Below, piece after piece: positions 22,283 to 36,567 of a stretch of 64,000 bases of DNA. The position numbers and the translations under genes were made by a program. The stretch is from assembly GCF_035222275.1 (NCBI RefSeq), contig NW_026946360.1, positions 434,001-498,000 on the forward strand. Reading direction: 5' to 3'. The stretch's first letter is position 1. Each line of letters begins with the position of its first letter. The notes below the pieces were generated by a model. It was not told the origin of the DNA. It ran no database searches and was given only the letters and a program-made list of their open reading frames with translations. This DNA comes from Podospora bellae-mahoneyi. Lineage: Eukaryota; Ascomycota; Sordariomycetes; Sordariales; Podosporaceae.

Positions 22283-25200
22283 TGATTACTTTGGGCTCTT
22301 GCTTCCTCTCTGAAATATCTAGAGCGAAACTATATAAAAACAAGGCCTTTGGGTGATGGCGAATTAAAATTAAAAATATAAAGGTTGCCAAAGCTCGTGA
22401 GTGGTGCGCGTTTCTTTTTCTGGTGACTCGAAGAAAAAAAGGCAATGAACGGGTCGGTACCTAATGGACCGAGTTGCGCTTGCTTCTCTGTTTGTTGCGT
22501 GGGCGTGATGTGTGTGTTCTTCGGGAGCAAAGTAATGCAAATCGACAATCGACAATGTGGAAATCGGGAGAATCGGAAACCGCTCAAGCTCACAAAAGTC
22601 ACGGGAAGGCGGATGGATTGCAAATATGCTCGCCGCAATCCCAATACACAGTTGCCTTATTGCTTCGCCTTCCTGCCACCTAACAAGCAGGATTAGAAAG
22701 GGACAAAGTGCTCAAGCTCGGTCAAAGAGGGGCGGCCAGAACACACAAGGACCTTTCTCGTGTGTCTATGTGATTCACTAGACAAGAAGGTTGGTAACCA
22801 TACCTTAAGCACTACTGATTTCTGATATCTCAAAATGTACGTCATGTTTCCCGCTGTGACGGTGACTCCTCTCCGGCGGGCGGAGGCGGCGAACAAATCC
22901 ATGATGGCCCCATATTCCATTGGCCCATTGCGGGCAGCGTATCACAGCCCAGCTGTCAGCCCAAAAGAGCCAGAAAGCGCCCCCCCAGCGGAGTCGCTAA
23001 AATCATTCTCAAAAACTGTTGGCCAAAGCGTTTACATCCCCACCACGAGACCCACTCCTTACCTGCCTGCATTCTTTCTGTTCAGTTTAGCGGACTTTCT
23101 TTCAACCTCCCTTGCAAAAGACACCCTCACACAAAGACCGTATCTTGTGATTCCCTCTTCGGAGAGGGGTGGGCAAGTGCACCGTTGCCTAGAGCCTAAA
23201 TTTTCTCCTTGAAATCTTTAGTCCTTTCAGCTTATTCAGGTGGCTTACCCCCTAGGTTCTCCGGATCATCCCGAGAATAGAGAGCTCTCACACGAGGTTG
23301 CGAGATGCGCCTGTCCCGTGTCCAGCTTCCAGGTTGCCAGGGGAAAAAAGGAGGGGGGGAGCACAGGTTGACGGCCTCTCATTGGATTTGTTCTTTTCGT
23401 TTTCTGCAGCAACACTGCCCAATTTTGCTTCTATTGTCTCTTCGGCATCGTAAACACCTATCAGGTTTGCATGCCTTTCCATTCGTCTGAAAAGTCTGCT
23501 CTTGCCTGCTTGCACCCGGAAGGCCCGAGATAGATGACTTGAATCAAGCAGAAACAGGCGATCTGATAACAACAACAACCACCAAGGAGTCAAATGTGGG
23601 GCGGGCTAGAATCACAACCGTCATTAGCCTCTATCGTGAACGACCTGCCAGTAAGTGACAGATTGGCCATGCTTCTATCTCATGTCATACATGAACATCA
23701 TGCCTCACCTCAACTCTCTCTTTGAGTTAAGTCAAATCCCTTTGTTCTGGGTCTTGGAGATGGCTGTTAGAGGCAAAGGGTGTGTATTGAGCACATCGAT
23801 ACTTACATGTACGTCGACTACCCACACCCATCAGCATCTTGGCCACGACAAACTCCAGGGCATTCTCTGCCGCTGCATGTGGCTGGCTTCAATATTGACT
23901 TTCCGCAGCGAGAGGGGGAGGTCAACACGAGACACCTCACCTCTCACAAACCTGCGGCACTGTCAGGACGGGTACCTCTCACAAAAGTCGAATACATACC
24001 ATCGTCCTGAGAACACGGGGTGCCGGATCGGACCATTTACACAGAACAGTGTCGGACAAGGAGGCCAAGTCGCCATCTGCCATTCTGACAGGCAAGGAGG
24101 GAAAATAGGCCCTTCTATGGAGTCGGTCCTTCCACATCATTGCCCCTCATGATGACAGTGCTGATTGATGATCATGACCCCCTCAGCGTTGCTGCTATTC
24201 TTGGCGTTTGACCGAAAGGCCTTTCGATGGCTGTGAATATGCCCTTTTCTCACGAATCGGGTCACGTCTTCGGGGTCAGGGATCTTTCCCGCTGGCCGTT
24301 CGGGGCCGAAGTGATATGGTAGCCTCTCCCCATGGTTTGCTATCATGGCTCAGCTGGCTGCAAACTCTTCCCTGCAAACTTTGATTGCTCTACGGTCTTT
24401 CCGCACCCTCCGAGGGGCTGCATGCCATGTTGAACAAGACAATCCCCTGTCCACCACGTTTAGCTGGCTGATCAAATGTCTTGTATCGTGGGTAGGCGCG
24501 GCTGGGTACCGACTTGGAACCCTTCGATGAGACTTCCTGGGAGTATCAGATCCTGTCTGTCTCTGATGAGTGGCTTGATCAGAGAAGCCCAGAGCCCCTG
24601 CTTTCCATCTTCACATCCTGGCTTCGGCCACGTGAGAGCAACGACAACGGCCGGAATGAGTCCACCCCAGCCCCTTCCACCTCCAGCACTGGGGGGGGGA
24701 GAGGTGGCAATCACGGATCTTGTTCTGGGATTCATCGAGCCTCGGCGCCGCCCGCATCCGTCTGTGAGACCACGCAGTTCCTTGACTTGACAGCACCGAG
24801 CCGATAACATGTGTTCGCACGAGACAAGAAAGCCCATCCCTGAGCTTGTCAGCAGGGAGAGGCCAAGTAAGCTCTCCAACATGGCCTGTGGTACGATGCC
24901 ACGAAAAACCTGGAGAAAAGCACCTGGCGGTGGTCGTCCCTCCTCTTGGACGCCTCGTCCCGGCAGGCCGAAGGGCTCGATGCGCGTGATGACACGCTTG
25001 TATGACGAGCAGCTGCGCGACGCGGTCTTCCAGACAAATCCCAAGCCAGTCGTCCGTCGCTCGCTCCGCAATCCCTGACCCCTTATATTGCTGTTTTGCG
25101 TCATGTTGCCCCTGTAAACAAGCGCTTGCCACGTATTGTATATCGCGTCGGCGAACCGGAGACCATCATCAGGTTCTTCCCAGAGAAACAGGTGCCAGCC

Positions 25201-28200
25201 ACCCAGCGCATGCCAATCTCCGCAAATCGATCGCCGTGTCCGCCTGGTTAGACTTGATCACGGAGCTTCTCTCGTTGATCACCGCATGAGACGCGCAGTC
25301 GTGCCATGGTCAGTTTCGACGCGGTGTAGGGTCTTGTGGCAAAGGAAGCGGTCCATGCTGTGAGAGTCTGGGCCTGACCGAGAAGAAGCCTGCCGGACCC
25401 GATTTGGACTGAGTTAGCGAACAAAACCGGAAGCAAGGTCAAACAAGAACCTACATTCGGAGAGAGGGAGGGGTGTTGCGCAACCTCAGTCGAGCGCAAC
25501 CTACCTGAACGAGACTCTCCCAGCTGCGAGTCCTCGTCCACCGGTTCTGCTTTGGGTAGGAAGCACACTGGCAGCTTGCAAACCATCTGTGGTGGGAGCT
25601 CCCGAGGAACTGGATCCAATGTAGATATTTCATCTGTTTGAGACCGGCTGGTCACTCAAAGGGGGGCTTCTTCCCGTCCGATTGTACATCGACACGCGTG
25701 TCGCCGCGTTGCCTGTTGTTGTCCCAACATTATTCCGCCTACCTTCCGACGCGAACTCAGCCGATCGTAGTTCTTAGCGGATGATATCGCTGAGGCACAC
25801 CTCACGACCGCTGACGTTGACAACTGGGGATCTCAATGGAGGGAAAACAAAAAACAAAAAAAAAAAAGGTGCACGCTCTGATTGGGGGCCTTGTATGCAC
25901 TCCAGCTCCAGTGCAGAATGGTATACCCCTTTTCTTCCTCTGAAGAGGGAGAGTTTTTGTGTCACCTGTAGATGGGGGCCTGATTGGGTGGGACTCTCCC
26001 TCGTTCCTTCCGAACATGAACCGAAAGGGAAGGAGGTGCTTCGTTTTCAGAAGACAGATGGAAGGAAGGCTGGGCTGATGAGCAACGTCTAGATTCTCGA
26101 TGTGATATGTCAGATGCACTTTGTTGAGCCTCGAGTATGCAGTCGTGGACATGACCTGGGCACGTTTCAAGGGCACTACGTTCGAGCCTAAAGCTCCGAG
26201 TTCCGGCCACACTGAGAGGTATGACTGCCTTGTATCAGCATTCGGTCAGGCCCGGGCTGGTCTGATGCATAGGTCTTTCGCTGGGCATCATCCAGGCTCC
26301 CTTGCCATACTTCGTGAACTCAAAGAGGGCCCATCTACTTGCGTTCTGCCAAGAGACATACGAACATCATGGGAGTTAGTATTTCCAAAAGTTACTGGTC
26401 CTGAGGTGTGAATCCACGAATACCCGGGGCAAGCAGGTTGAGGCTTGCGAGATTGTAAGTGAATTTGAGGACAGGCCGAGAGAAGTAGCGCTGTACTGAA
26501 TCTGCAGGCGAACAAGGTGAAGGACCCAGTTCATATAACGGACCTCTGATGTGAAATCGTCCACACTGAAGTTAGGTTGGGAAAAGTACCCTATGTCCCA
26601 ACCCGGAGGACTCTCATTCCAGTCCGGTGGTAAGACTGAGGAACTTGACAGTACATGCGCCGTCCGAAAGGTACCTTGTCGTACTGGCCTGTCTCGTTGA
26701 ACGCACCCCGAGTCGTATAAGCGGACTGGGAGGAGCCTCCGCTTCTCTGGGCGTCTGCTAAAATATCCCGCTGCCAGCATCAGGCTCACTCATGCTCAGA
26801 GAGCCACACCACCATCGGGAGCTGCAGGATGACATAGAGCAAGGGTGCCCCATGATTTGAAGGCCGGCCATCTCGTCAAGCGCGGATCTTCCAAATCGGC
26901 GAAGGAAGGTGATGCAGTCGGGCAGCAAAAGGGCTTCCAAAAGTGCATATCCAAGACCATCGGGATGATCTACCATCGTCATGATATGTTTAACGGATGA
27001 CTTGAGAGGCAGGCACATATATTGGTGGCAAAGTGATTTTGTTGTAGCTAACCAACACCAACATCACGCCCAACCAGCGCAATCTCCGCAGCGGTAGGCG
27101 CCATCTCTAGGATCAAATGAACCAAGCGTTGATACCTAACGAGAGGTTGATCGCCAGCTCAAAACGAATGCCATGGCCGTTCATGGCTGCAGCGTTGACG
27201 AGATAGTGGTGTGGTGGTGTGCTTGCTCTCGTGCGTACGGCTGAACATATTGACAGGGACGGTCTGGAGTGAGAGGAGAGGTGGAGGGGCCCACAAGAAA
27301 GGTTATAGAAGTATTGGTGCTGAGGAGGAGACTGAAGTGAGCGGAATGGCATCTCGCCGACCGCAGGGACTGTCTTCCAGGCACCTCACGAACGCGTCGT
27401 TTCTGACCGGCCTCGATGGTCGCACCCCTCTGGCGTGGCCGGGGCTGCATCCACCAATCGTCTCGTCGAAATGACTGCCATATCCGGCTCTGACGTGGTA
27501 ACCGGTGAGCAAAGTTCGATCACGATGGACCATGGAGCTGTGTAGGGTAACCCCAGATGCCAAAGTCCGCAATGGGTGCCGACTGGAGTTTGGGGCTCGA
27601 TTTTCCCTTCGCTGTAAGCGGGCCTGGCTTAGTGCTTCAAATCGCAGTGATCCCATATAATGCGAGAGAGAGCAAGCCGATTTATCGTCACATGTCGAAA
27701 ACTTCGCGTGAGTTCAAGCCAAAAAGATGCGAGGGCCAATGTCACTGTAGCCACCCAAATATTCAGACACGCATGCCCGCTGCCTTAGCCTCAGGGGCGT
27801 TGTAGGTGGCCGTTCATCCCAAGTGAGTGAGGCAGACGGGACTAGGTACCCAGACAATGGGCATCCATATCTGATAGAAAGGATCGGGTGATTAAACCCC
27901 GCGATGGGTAATGCGATGGGGTGACCAAAAACCCAAAGATGGGTCTGACCGGAGGAGATCAAGGTAACGATAGGTTGAAACCATTGGGTTTCTCTCCCAG
28001 ATACCCTTGGTCTTGTTCATTCTCGCTTTAGATGCGTTACTCCTTACCTGCCCGGATGGTGTTGTCGGTCTTGCCTGCAGGAAGTAATGCAGCACGGAAA
28101 GAAAAGCCGCGCGCGCAAATAAACGAGATAGGTTCTCTGCTAGCAAGTCTCCGTGTTTTGGGGGTTTGTTGTGATGTAACTTTGAGATAAAAACTCAGAG

Positions 28201-31200
28201 TAAGACGGCTGACCACCAAAATCAGTGATCAATCGTACGTATCATGCCTCCTCAATGCATCTTCAACTCCAATCTGCGCTTGCCATATCGAAGCAAGGTG
28301 ACATCCCTTGATGGGGACATTGGCCTAAGTGGGGCATCGTGGCGCTCCCGTGAAGAAAAGCCTTGGCATCTTGACTCCACTTAGCCCCACCTACTCCACT
28401 ATCTCTTGGCTGTGAAGCTGAGCTTAATTAATTGCAAGCCCAAGCCTACGCCGACAAGAGCAAACACGGGAAAGAGTCGCGAGAATAATGTGTCGTGGGG
28501 GAGAAAAGCGATGAGGGTAAGGTCATAGCAAATAGGGAAACTCCCTACTACAAAGGAAAAAGAGAAAGAAAGACTGAGATGTTTGTAGGCTTCCCTGAGT
28601 CCCTTCTGGAATGACGGGAAGAATAACTCATCAAGGACAAGCTCGAGGCCAACTATCAGTTTCTCACATCAAGAAAGCTCCTTTCCGAAACCTCCCGGGT
28701 CCAGATCCGCTCCTCCTACTTTTCTCCCGTACTTAGCCGACGAAACGGGACGTACATCCTGGAGAGCTAAGCAAGCAAACCACAATGTCGTCCATCACCC
28801 TAGACATGCACCCCGTGGCTTGGTGTAGCGCAGACCTGGAATCTGGGACTAGAACCATAGCTAGCTGCCGCCGCCTTGTCACGAGATCTGGAGTTGTGAC
28901 GCACTACTTGACAGCAGCGGTACGAGCAGGAAAAGCAACAACACGCGAGGAAGGTTGCTAATCGTTCATGCAGGATGCGAGGTTGCGTTGTCTGGATATG
29001 GAAATTTTGAAAGGTGGAACAAGAGCTGCTTGGCTCCAGATAGCCTCATGGTTCGCCGGGCTGCGTCGCTCAAAGAGACCCTTGGTTTTTCGAAAGCTGG
29101 GGGTGAGATGAGGTGTCACATGGCACAAGATCTGGAAAGCAGGGGAGAGGTGGCCAGGACGGGGCACGCGCATATCATTGTTCTGAGGCGCCCGCTGTGT
29201 CTTGGTTCATGATCAGCCCTCAGGGTCGGCATGCGGCAACGGGTCCGGCGACGACCGAGCGGGGCCTCCAGTTCTCTTTGGTCGCGAGGTCAGCATGGCA
29301 CCCAGTGATACTATCATCTACCGCAGCGGTGGATATGTCAGGGTCTTTAAGAGACTTTGGCGTGCACACAGCCTCTGGCTGATTTCAGCCTGTTGCGTAA
29401 TGAGCACCGCATCAACCGTCGCCAACGGCCCGAGCCGTCACTTCTCCAGTATGGGCATATCAACAGACAAATCAAGCACCCTCAGTTGTTGACGAGGGTG
29501 TTGACTTGGGCTGTAGAAAGAACCTGTCGCCGGGAAACGGCGAGAATGAAGAGGTAGTGGGATATCCAGGATAGCATCCCCAACAAGATCTCGTAAAGTC
29601 CAAGCTGGAAGCGGCCATCCTGTTCATCTTCAGGGGAAGTGCTTGAGTGCAGATTCCGCCTCATGACGATATGGATAAGAATCATCAATTCAATCATTGC
29701 CATCCATGCTTGATTGGGCTTCTAGCACTCGGTCTGATGAACCAATCACTACCAGGATTCGCCCCAAGCTCCCTCATGTCTGGAGGAAACGGCCGAAAGG
29801 CCATCACACCTGAAACAAGGGAGCTACCCGCACTGGAAAGGCTCCAGCAGGTTTTGCTGCCAACACCGGATTGGCGGGTGGGTGGGTGCATCAATTCGAA
29901 GGAGACGGCAAGCTGCACAAACGACATATTATCCAATCGTCCACCCGTACTGGCCTGTTTGACGATCCAGTGTCATCAGCTCATACCGACCATGCACCAG
30001 GGCAACACGAGGAGATCCCGACTTTCCCTCTTCGAGAAGCTCACGGTGTATTTTTGGGCCTCTTCAGATGGCCATGTTTTGCAAAGGATGGAAAAGCTCG
30101 GGTACGGATAACGCTAGTTGGATTGAGTATCACTTCCACGTCCGTCTTTCGGCTGCTCACCGGGGAAGCGTTCGAAAAACCTTCTTCGCCGTAATATTGC
30201 ACACACAGGCTGGATCAACGCCTCCCATTGCTTCTCTTGCATTTTCTGTTGATACGGGAAATGCGAGCTACCGCGAGGCTTTTCATGGTCCGTCTCCACC
30301 ACAAGCCGTCAGCGGTTGTGCTCCTTGAGGCTGTCCGGTTGCCTGTGGGGCTGGCTGTCAATCTTGAGGCTCCGAGCTGTGGTTACGATAGGAGAAGCCC
30401 CCAGAGTCTCGAACTGGTACAATCTTTGGAAGCGGGCTTCAGTCGCCAAATTCTCACGTGCCGGTTCGAAATGTCTACCATTTCGAGTAGCACAGCGCTG
30501 TATGGGTTTGTCTCTGATTCCGCTGCATGGATTATTGTCGGCAACGGCCGAACACGTCAAGGCTTATAGGGCCGAAGACCAGAGGTGCGCTCCATTGAAA
30601 GCCAGCATCCAGTGATTTGACCTTGGAAGGCCGCACAAGAGACGGACTGAATCGGCCCTGCCCGCCTGTCTGGTCAGGGTCCGACTAGCTCTTCTGCGCG
30701 ATGGGCTCTGGCGGGGGCTTCACCTTGACATACGGAAGAACACGCTGCCTCTGCTATACGCCAACCCACCTAGCGCAATTTCTGTTACCTACAGTGCAGC
30801 GCGAGATGCGGCCGGATTCGCAACTCGCGGTTCCGATTCCCTGGCAGGCTCAGAAGGGGACACGGTGAAGAGAGCGGGTGAGTGGTGCAGGGCGGGTCTC
30901 TTGTCGAGCCTGTCATCAAAGAGGTTGTCATATGGCTGCAACTATCCGTGCTGGACTGGCTTCTGGCCTAGCAAAACCGTCAGTCAAATCAACCAAAGGG
31001 TGTTTGTGGCGCTCTTTAAGGACATTCTCACGGTAGGGTACATGCATATCTGATGCATGGAAGACGAGACCGCAGAAGCTCGTAGGGTAGTGACCTTGTT
31101 TTCGACCTGGGCCACCTGCTACAGATACCTCGAGATTTTGTCGGGATACTCGCTGTTGAGCCCACGCCCCCCCCTGTCGAAATGGAGCAACGACGCCTAC

Positions 31201-31599
31201 ATACTGGTAGGCAGTTAACCTTTGAGTCGGTACTTGTCGCCCTATTTACGATCGCTATGACCTCGTGCTCACCTGGGTCAGATCTAGCACATGAGGAGGA
31301 AGGAAGGGGGCGTGTGCCAGTGGCGAGTTTTGATCCTCGACCCGAGTTTGCTTGCCTGAGGCTTTCAAAGACAGGAGTAGAGGGGGTCATGGGCCTGCAA
31401 CTAGAGCGGCTTCTTGCTTTGCTTGTCCAGTGCGGTCCTTTCGCCCGAATCTGAGCTGGCAGAGGTGGCCTTGCTTGTCCACAAACTTACATGGGGGTTA
31501 GCTGACCGGGGGGGCAAGATTCTACCGGAGACTCGGCCATGATGCCAGGAGGAACGCAATCTAAACCCCTCCATCAGGTCTTGCCCGAGATAGAGTATC
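22283..31599. other. Gene-poor region, no recognisable gene
   Basis: For 9.3 kb I find no open frame or splice-linked set of frames resembling a known protein, and no RNA gene. The longest frames (for example 24472-25104 on minus, about 210 codons) have odd composition and no family motifs. GC content is near the window average, so this is not an obviously mutated repeat island. The first kilobase contains the promoter of the LRR-like gene. Unannotated long non-coding RNAs or distal regulatory DNA of the NDT80-family gene remain possible. Confidence 0.5.
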
Positions 31600-34500
31600 A
31601 AGGTTCTGTTTTCGATGCTTGTCTTTTATTTTTAAAAAGCCGGGGCTCTCCTCTCGTTCCGCTCAGTTTGTCCTCGTTGTCATTGTCTCAAAATTCTGCG
31701 GAACACGGGCTGCTCGATCTGGGCTTAAGAAGGCACAGGAACCCCTACCGAAGCCACCGTCTTCAAGGCAAACTACCCTCGTTCTCGTCCCCATCCACCA
31801 TACGCCGCGCTAGCTCTGGAGACGCTTCACCGATTCTTCTCTGTACGACCCCGCTGTGCCATTTGGGCCACCGGCAACAGGCCCCCTTTTCTCCCTCAAG
31901 CCCGTGCGAATCGATCTCAAGCCACAACTCTAGGGTCAACAACGATTTTCTCGACATCGGCACGATCTCAGATCCTGCACTGAAAGCTCGCACGGCGTGC
32001 CTGCATCATCAGCACAACTCGAGAGAGGGCGTTTTCGAAACAAAGAAAGGGGCTCCTATCGGTTGTCACAAGCGCCACAGGCTTCTAGAAATACGCAAAG
32101 CCGTCTGGCAGAAGGGAAAGGCCCAGGTACAAGATCATCGCAGCGGCTCGTCCCGTTCTACCCTGCTCAGAAGCTCCGAATCCTACCCAGCAAGATCGAC
32201 CCGCCTTTCAGCGCCGTTGATACGCAGAAACTAGGCTCGTCTTCAGAGGAACTCGGTCGAGGTAAGCACATCAATTTGTTCTTCTAACATGTTTGAGTCA
32301 TATCAAAAATGTTTCCTCTGCTTGGCCCTTTCGGTCCGATCTGTTCTCATGGAGGAGGTCGAGAAACGGGTTCAGAGAGCCAGCCAGCTGGAACGCTCAG
32401 TCTCGCGGGATTCCGACCCGAATGCAGCAACAGATGCCTCACTTTCCTGCATGAAGACACAAGGCGCCGAGCAATCAGAGAAGTCGGCGAGATTTAGTCT
32501 GAATACGGATCCCGATTCTACATGGACTCATCTGGGACCGCATGGAGGTGCATTTCCCCCGAGCAAACAGGACTGGGCTGGTCCAAGAAACTCGGAGCCC
32601 AAAGCCAAGAAATATCTGCATCGGAACAAACGAGCTCGAAAATAGCATCAAGACCTCGACGGACTAAGCGAGTGTTGGATGATCTCAGATGATTCTCCAT
32701 CCCGCTCTCGGTGCCACTTTCGTCGAACTCTAATCAGACGACACAAGTCAACCTGGAACATGGCCGAGCTTGCTCACCCAGGGACCTACCTGTTCCCAAC
32801 TCTCTGCAGTTGCTCGACAGGGTTGGTCTGATGTTTACCCGTTCGCCATCTTTTGGCCGCCGCAGTGGACCGATGATTGTTATTGATGCGTGACTGTGAG
32901 AGGCCGGTCTGAGTCCATATGTTGACTGACAGAAGTGGTTTGGGCAGGTAAAAACAACGGCACGACACCTTACTGTCGATGTGCAGGGCTGGTGATCTTG
33001 CGGCTTGGCAAGACAGGGGCTCGTTCTGAGGTCAGTTTAAGTTTTCTTCAGCCAATCCGCTTCTGGAACAGCACGCTGCAAGCCACACGGAAGACGATAG
33101 CTGCACACTCGGGCGGTTTTGGACAGCAGCGAAGGCACGCGAGTCGTCGGTGGTGTTCTGTCCGCAGGCCTTTCGCCGACGGCCAATCTCGCCTCGCCGT
33201 CCTCGGCATGCGCGGTCGCTTTTACAACTACCTGTGCAGCCCCAGGGACGGCAGAGGCAACATGGCCGGGCCCCGTCTACCTTCTCATGTAAGAAATCCA
33301 TGAGCTGACCATGGGTGCTATCGCTACAGGCGCCGCAAACGCGAAGAGAAGAAGACCTTCTTGTCAGCAGCAAGACATTGCTCCCTGCTGGAGCCGAGGC
33401 GTCTCGCATGAATCAACCACTCCCCAAGGTATATCTCAATTTCTTTTCTTTTTCCTTCCCTTCAAACCCTATCTTTTCCGAGCCTTTGGATTTTAGTCCA
33501 GTTTCTGCTGTGGCTCCTGGACGACTCAACGGCGAGCACCTCTTGGCAATGGTACGGAGTGCCAGCCAGCCTTGCAGAACGACTCGAGCAACCAGCATCG
33601 ACGGCAAGATATTTTCGGGGTCAGCGATTTGCCTCACTCGAAACCACTGTACACAAGAAGGTCAGTAGCAGCTTAAAAAAAAACCCAAAAAAAAGCCACC
33701 CCTGCGAATTGTTTCGTCATCTTTTTTCTCCATATTTTCCCCTTTCATTCTTTGTATATTGCTATGCCGACTTGGCGAGGCTGTGGTTGGCCTTGCAGCT
33801 GTTTGGCGCCATTCTCTTTTATCATTTTCAAAACACACACCTCCCATTATACCCACCACCAGCACACCCACCGTTCCACACTCGGCACACTCGACTCTCT
33901 GCACCGTTGTCACGCATCTCTCGGACTGGCCTGGGGCCCGCCCTTTCCGATCGTCGGGCCAAGGCCCCGGGGTTGCTGCATGCAGTCGCTTTCCATGCCC
34001 TCCGTTCCGACTCCGTCGTCCGTCCGTCAGTCAACTGCTCCCAGCTCTCTGGAGTTCAAGCAGACCTCCGCAGCTGCACTCATCCCAGCATCCCCGAGAT
34101 GATATCTCCCTTGAGCCCAGCCCCATTTCCCTTCTTCGTCCACCCAGCAGCCGCGGCGAGTTTGCCAAGCAAGAGGAATGGCATATTCTATCTGGGTTGG
34201 CATTTCCAAAGAGGAGAGAGTCAGAGCGAAAAAAAAATATAGGGTCTTTCAATGGCACATACAAAGATGCGCGTCGCCTGAACGGGGATCTGTGTGCGAC
34301 ATGAGGGCTGCATCCCGGCTGCTGGGCGCGCTACGAAACCCATTGTCGGTGCTGACACTGGGTGCTGTTTCCATGCTGCTCTGCCTCTGGCCTCTTGGGG
34401 TTGGTGAGGTTTCACCAAAATTCGGACTAGCCAACCAGGAGCTCGCAGGACATTACATACACGTGTAGGTACCTCTGCACACACACCGGTACCTTGATGT

Positions 34501-36567
34501 ACTGTTGAACACGGCAGTACGTACCTGTTGGCTCTGCCCTGCAATTGGACGGCGGCCTCGATGCTACCTACCAGCATGGGCAATCGGGCAGGGCAGCCTG
34601 TCGAGGTACTCGCTGGGTGTTATTCGGACTGCAAGTTGGCATCCAAGGCAGCAGTGGCAGCGGAACCTAGCACCTAGCAGCATCAGCAGCTGGATGGATC
34701 GATCTCGTTGATATTTCGACCACCACTGTCACGGGCAGCAGCCAGCAGCACCGGAACGGGGACGGCACCTACCTACCTTACCTACCTTGCCTATTCATCT
34801 CGTCCATGGCTCGAAACCCATTTTCCCATCCACGCAGAGCAAACAATTCTGCCCCTCAACGCACCGCCCCCAGCAATTGATTCAGTCTCGCTCATTCGTT
34901 CACTGCACCACTCCCCACCTCATAAACCAGCGCGAGTTTTGATTCCATCCTACTCACCGGTCACTGGCCAACTGCCTCGCCCCCACCACTCACCACCATT
35001 CCCTGCTCTCTCGTCGACCTCTTCCCCGCGTCTCACCTTTTTTTGTTATTTTATTTAGCTTGCGGTGTTGCTGTGAGGCCGGACTGGCAGGGCTCTTGCT
35101 AATCTAGCTCGCCAATTCAGACGCCACACAGGTTTCATTCACGCCATCCATTCGACAATCACCACCCGCTCGTCGGCTTCTGCTTATTAGTCCCGCAACC
35201 ACAACGCAGTACCCCGGGAACAAGCCATGAGATACTCTATTCGAGTGCTGCCTCTGGATCCTCGGTCCTGATTTGTCCCTGCCGTTTGCCTTCTCCACAT
35301 TCACCCTCGCTCTTCCGAGTTTCTTGTTTTCTTTCGAGACCGAAGGCCACGAGAACGGACAGACAAAAAGACACCAGCCAACACAGAAATGGGAATAGTG
35401 CTCTAACAGGTGCGTGTTATAGCAGGACTTTGAGCCCGCACCAGCCTCGGGTCCCGGACTGGGCTATCTCGATATCCCGGCTCCTACTGATCATATGTGG
35501 TACGTACGTCAATGGGCAATTTTCCATTGGTCTTTTCCTTGGGGGGGGGTCACTCGCTTTTTTTTTACTGGTAAAGGGCCCTGTGGCATTGCACTCGGTC
35601 TGTTCGTACTGCTCAAATAACAGTGCCGCGCTCTCCACCCGCAACTACACCGTTTATTTTTCCCCTGCATTACGCTGTTTTCCACTTTTGCACCCTCTGT
35701 CTATTTCCCTCTGCACACCCCTTCTCTTCCTTTCCCTCTTCCAGATTCGATTTCGTCAAGTAGGCCAGCGAGCGGGCAAGCATCCAAGCAAGCAGCCAGG
35801 CAAGCGTCAGTATCCCATACCCCAAGTTTCCGTTCTTGTTTTCCCCCAAGCCTCGGGCTTGCCGCATCCTCCTCGTCTTGTGGCAACTGGACTTGGCCGG
35901 GGTGTGTGCCTCGAGGTACTGTCATCTTCCTCATCTTCAACCTCGCTCGATTGCAGTGCAGCGGTGGCGGAAGAAATGGGTGCTTGCTTCGGCGCCGGAC
36001 GGGTTACATGAGATCGGCAGCTTTGTGAGCCTTCCTCCCGCGCCTGTTGCCGCATGCGCCGTCCTCTGTCTCCCCGGTTTCCGTTAGCAGCTGCTAGGTG
36101 GCTCTGTGCTACACCTAGCTGGCAGTACGTTGGCAGTACCACCTAGCAAGCACCGTCCTACCGGCGCACAAGTGTTTTGCAGTGGTGCAGCAGGGGGGAG
36201 CCTGGGGACACCGAGCATCGCGTTGTGGACGCCCTGCCTGTGGACGAACTGGCTTGACACTACCTGCCTGCCCCATCATTGTTCCCCCTTCTGCATGGTT
36301 CTGAGGCGTGGCCGCGTGTGCTGACCCGAAGTCTCTATTCTCACAGCTTCACCCAGGGGTCCACTAACAGTTTGTCAACGATACCGGAAGCACCAACGCA
36401 GCCTTCCTCCTATTTAAGCCTGATCCCACCGCCTCCCGTCACTCCGTACTCCCCTGAAGGCGGTCATTATTATTCCTCCGCCCCCCCCGTCTTCCCCGGC
36501 CTGGACGTCAGGCCTCGACTGGGCTCCAAGTACGTGATACACTTAGCTTCTTTTCTGCCCTCTCGTT
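31600..36567 (+). promoter_or_regulatory. Likely promoter and long leader region of the NDT80-family gene
   Basis: From about 33.4 kb the plus strand is strongly pyrimidine-rich in blocks, in the style of fungal core promoters and leaders, up to the start codon at 36,584. Between 34.45 and 36.15 kb there are many TACCTA/GGTACC and CCTAGC motifs and a 9-bp inverted repeat (36,093-36,101 with 36,139-36,147). An open frame at 35286-36011 of about 240 codons runs through this interval but lacks protein-like features. Where transcription starts cannot be read from sequence. Confidence 0.4.

Noticed and set aside
24472-25104. Minus-strand frame of 210 codons in the gene-poor region
   Set aside because: Begins and ends without a gene context, mixed composition, no motif, and comparable frames on the other strand.
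31539-32234. Plus-strand frame of about 230 codons
   Set aside because: Ser/Arg-rich random-looking translation with no domain and no splice-linked partner.
35286-36011. Open frame of about 240 codons on plus upstream of the NDT80-family gene
   Set aside because: Its composition follows the pyrimidine-rich leader, it has no family motif and overlapping minus frames are also open. I treat it as non-coding.
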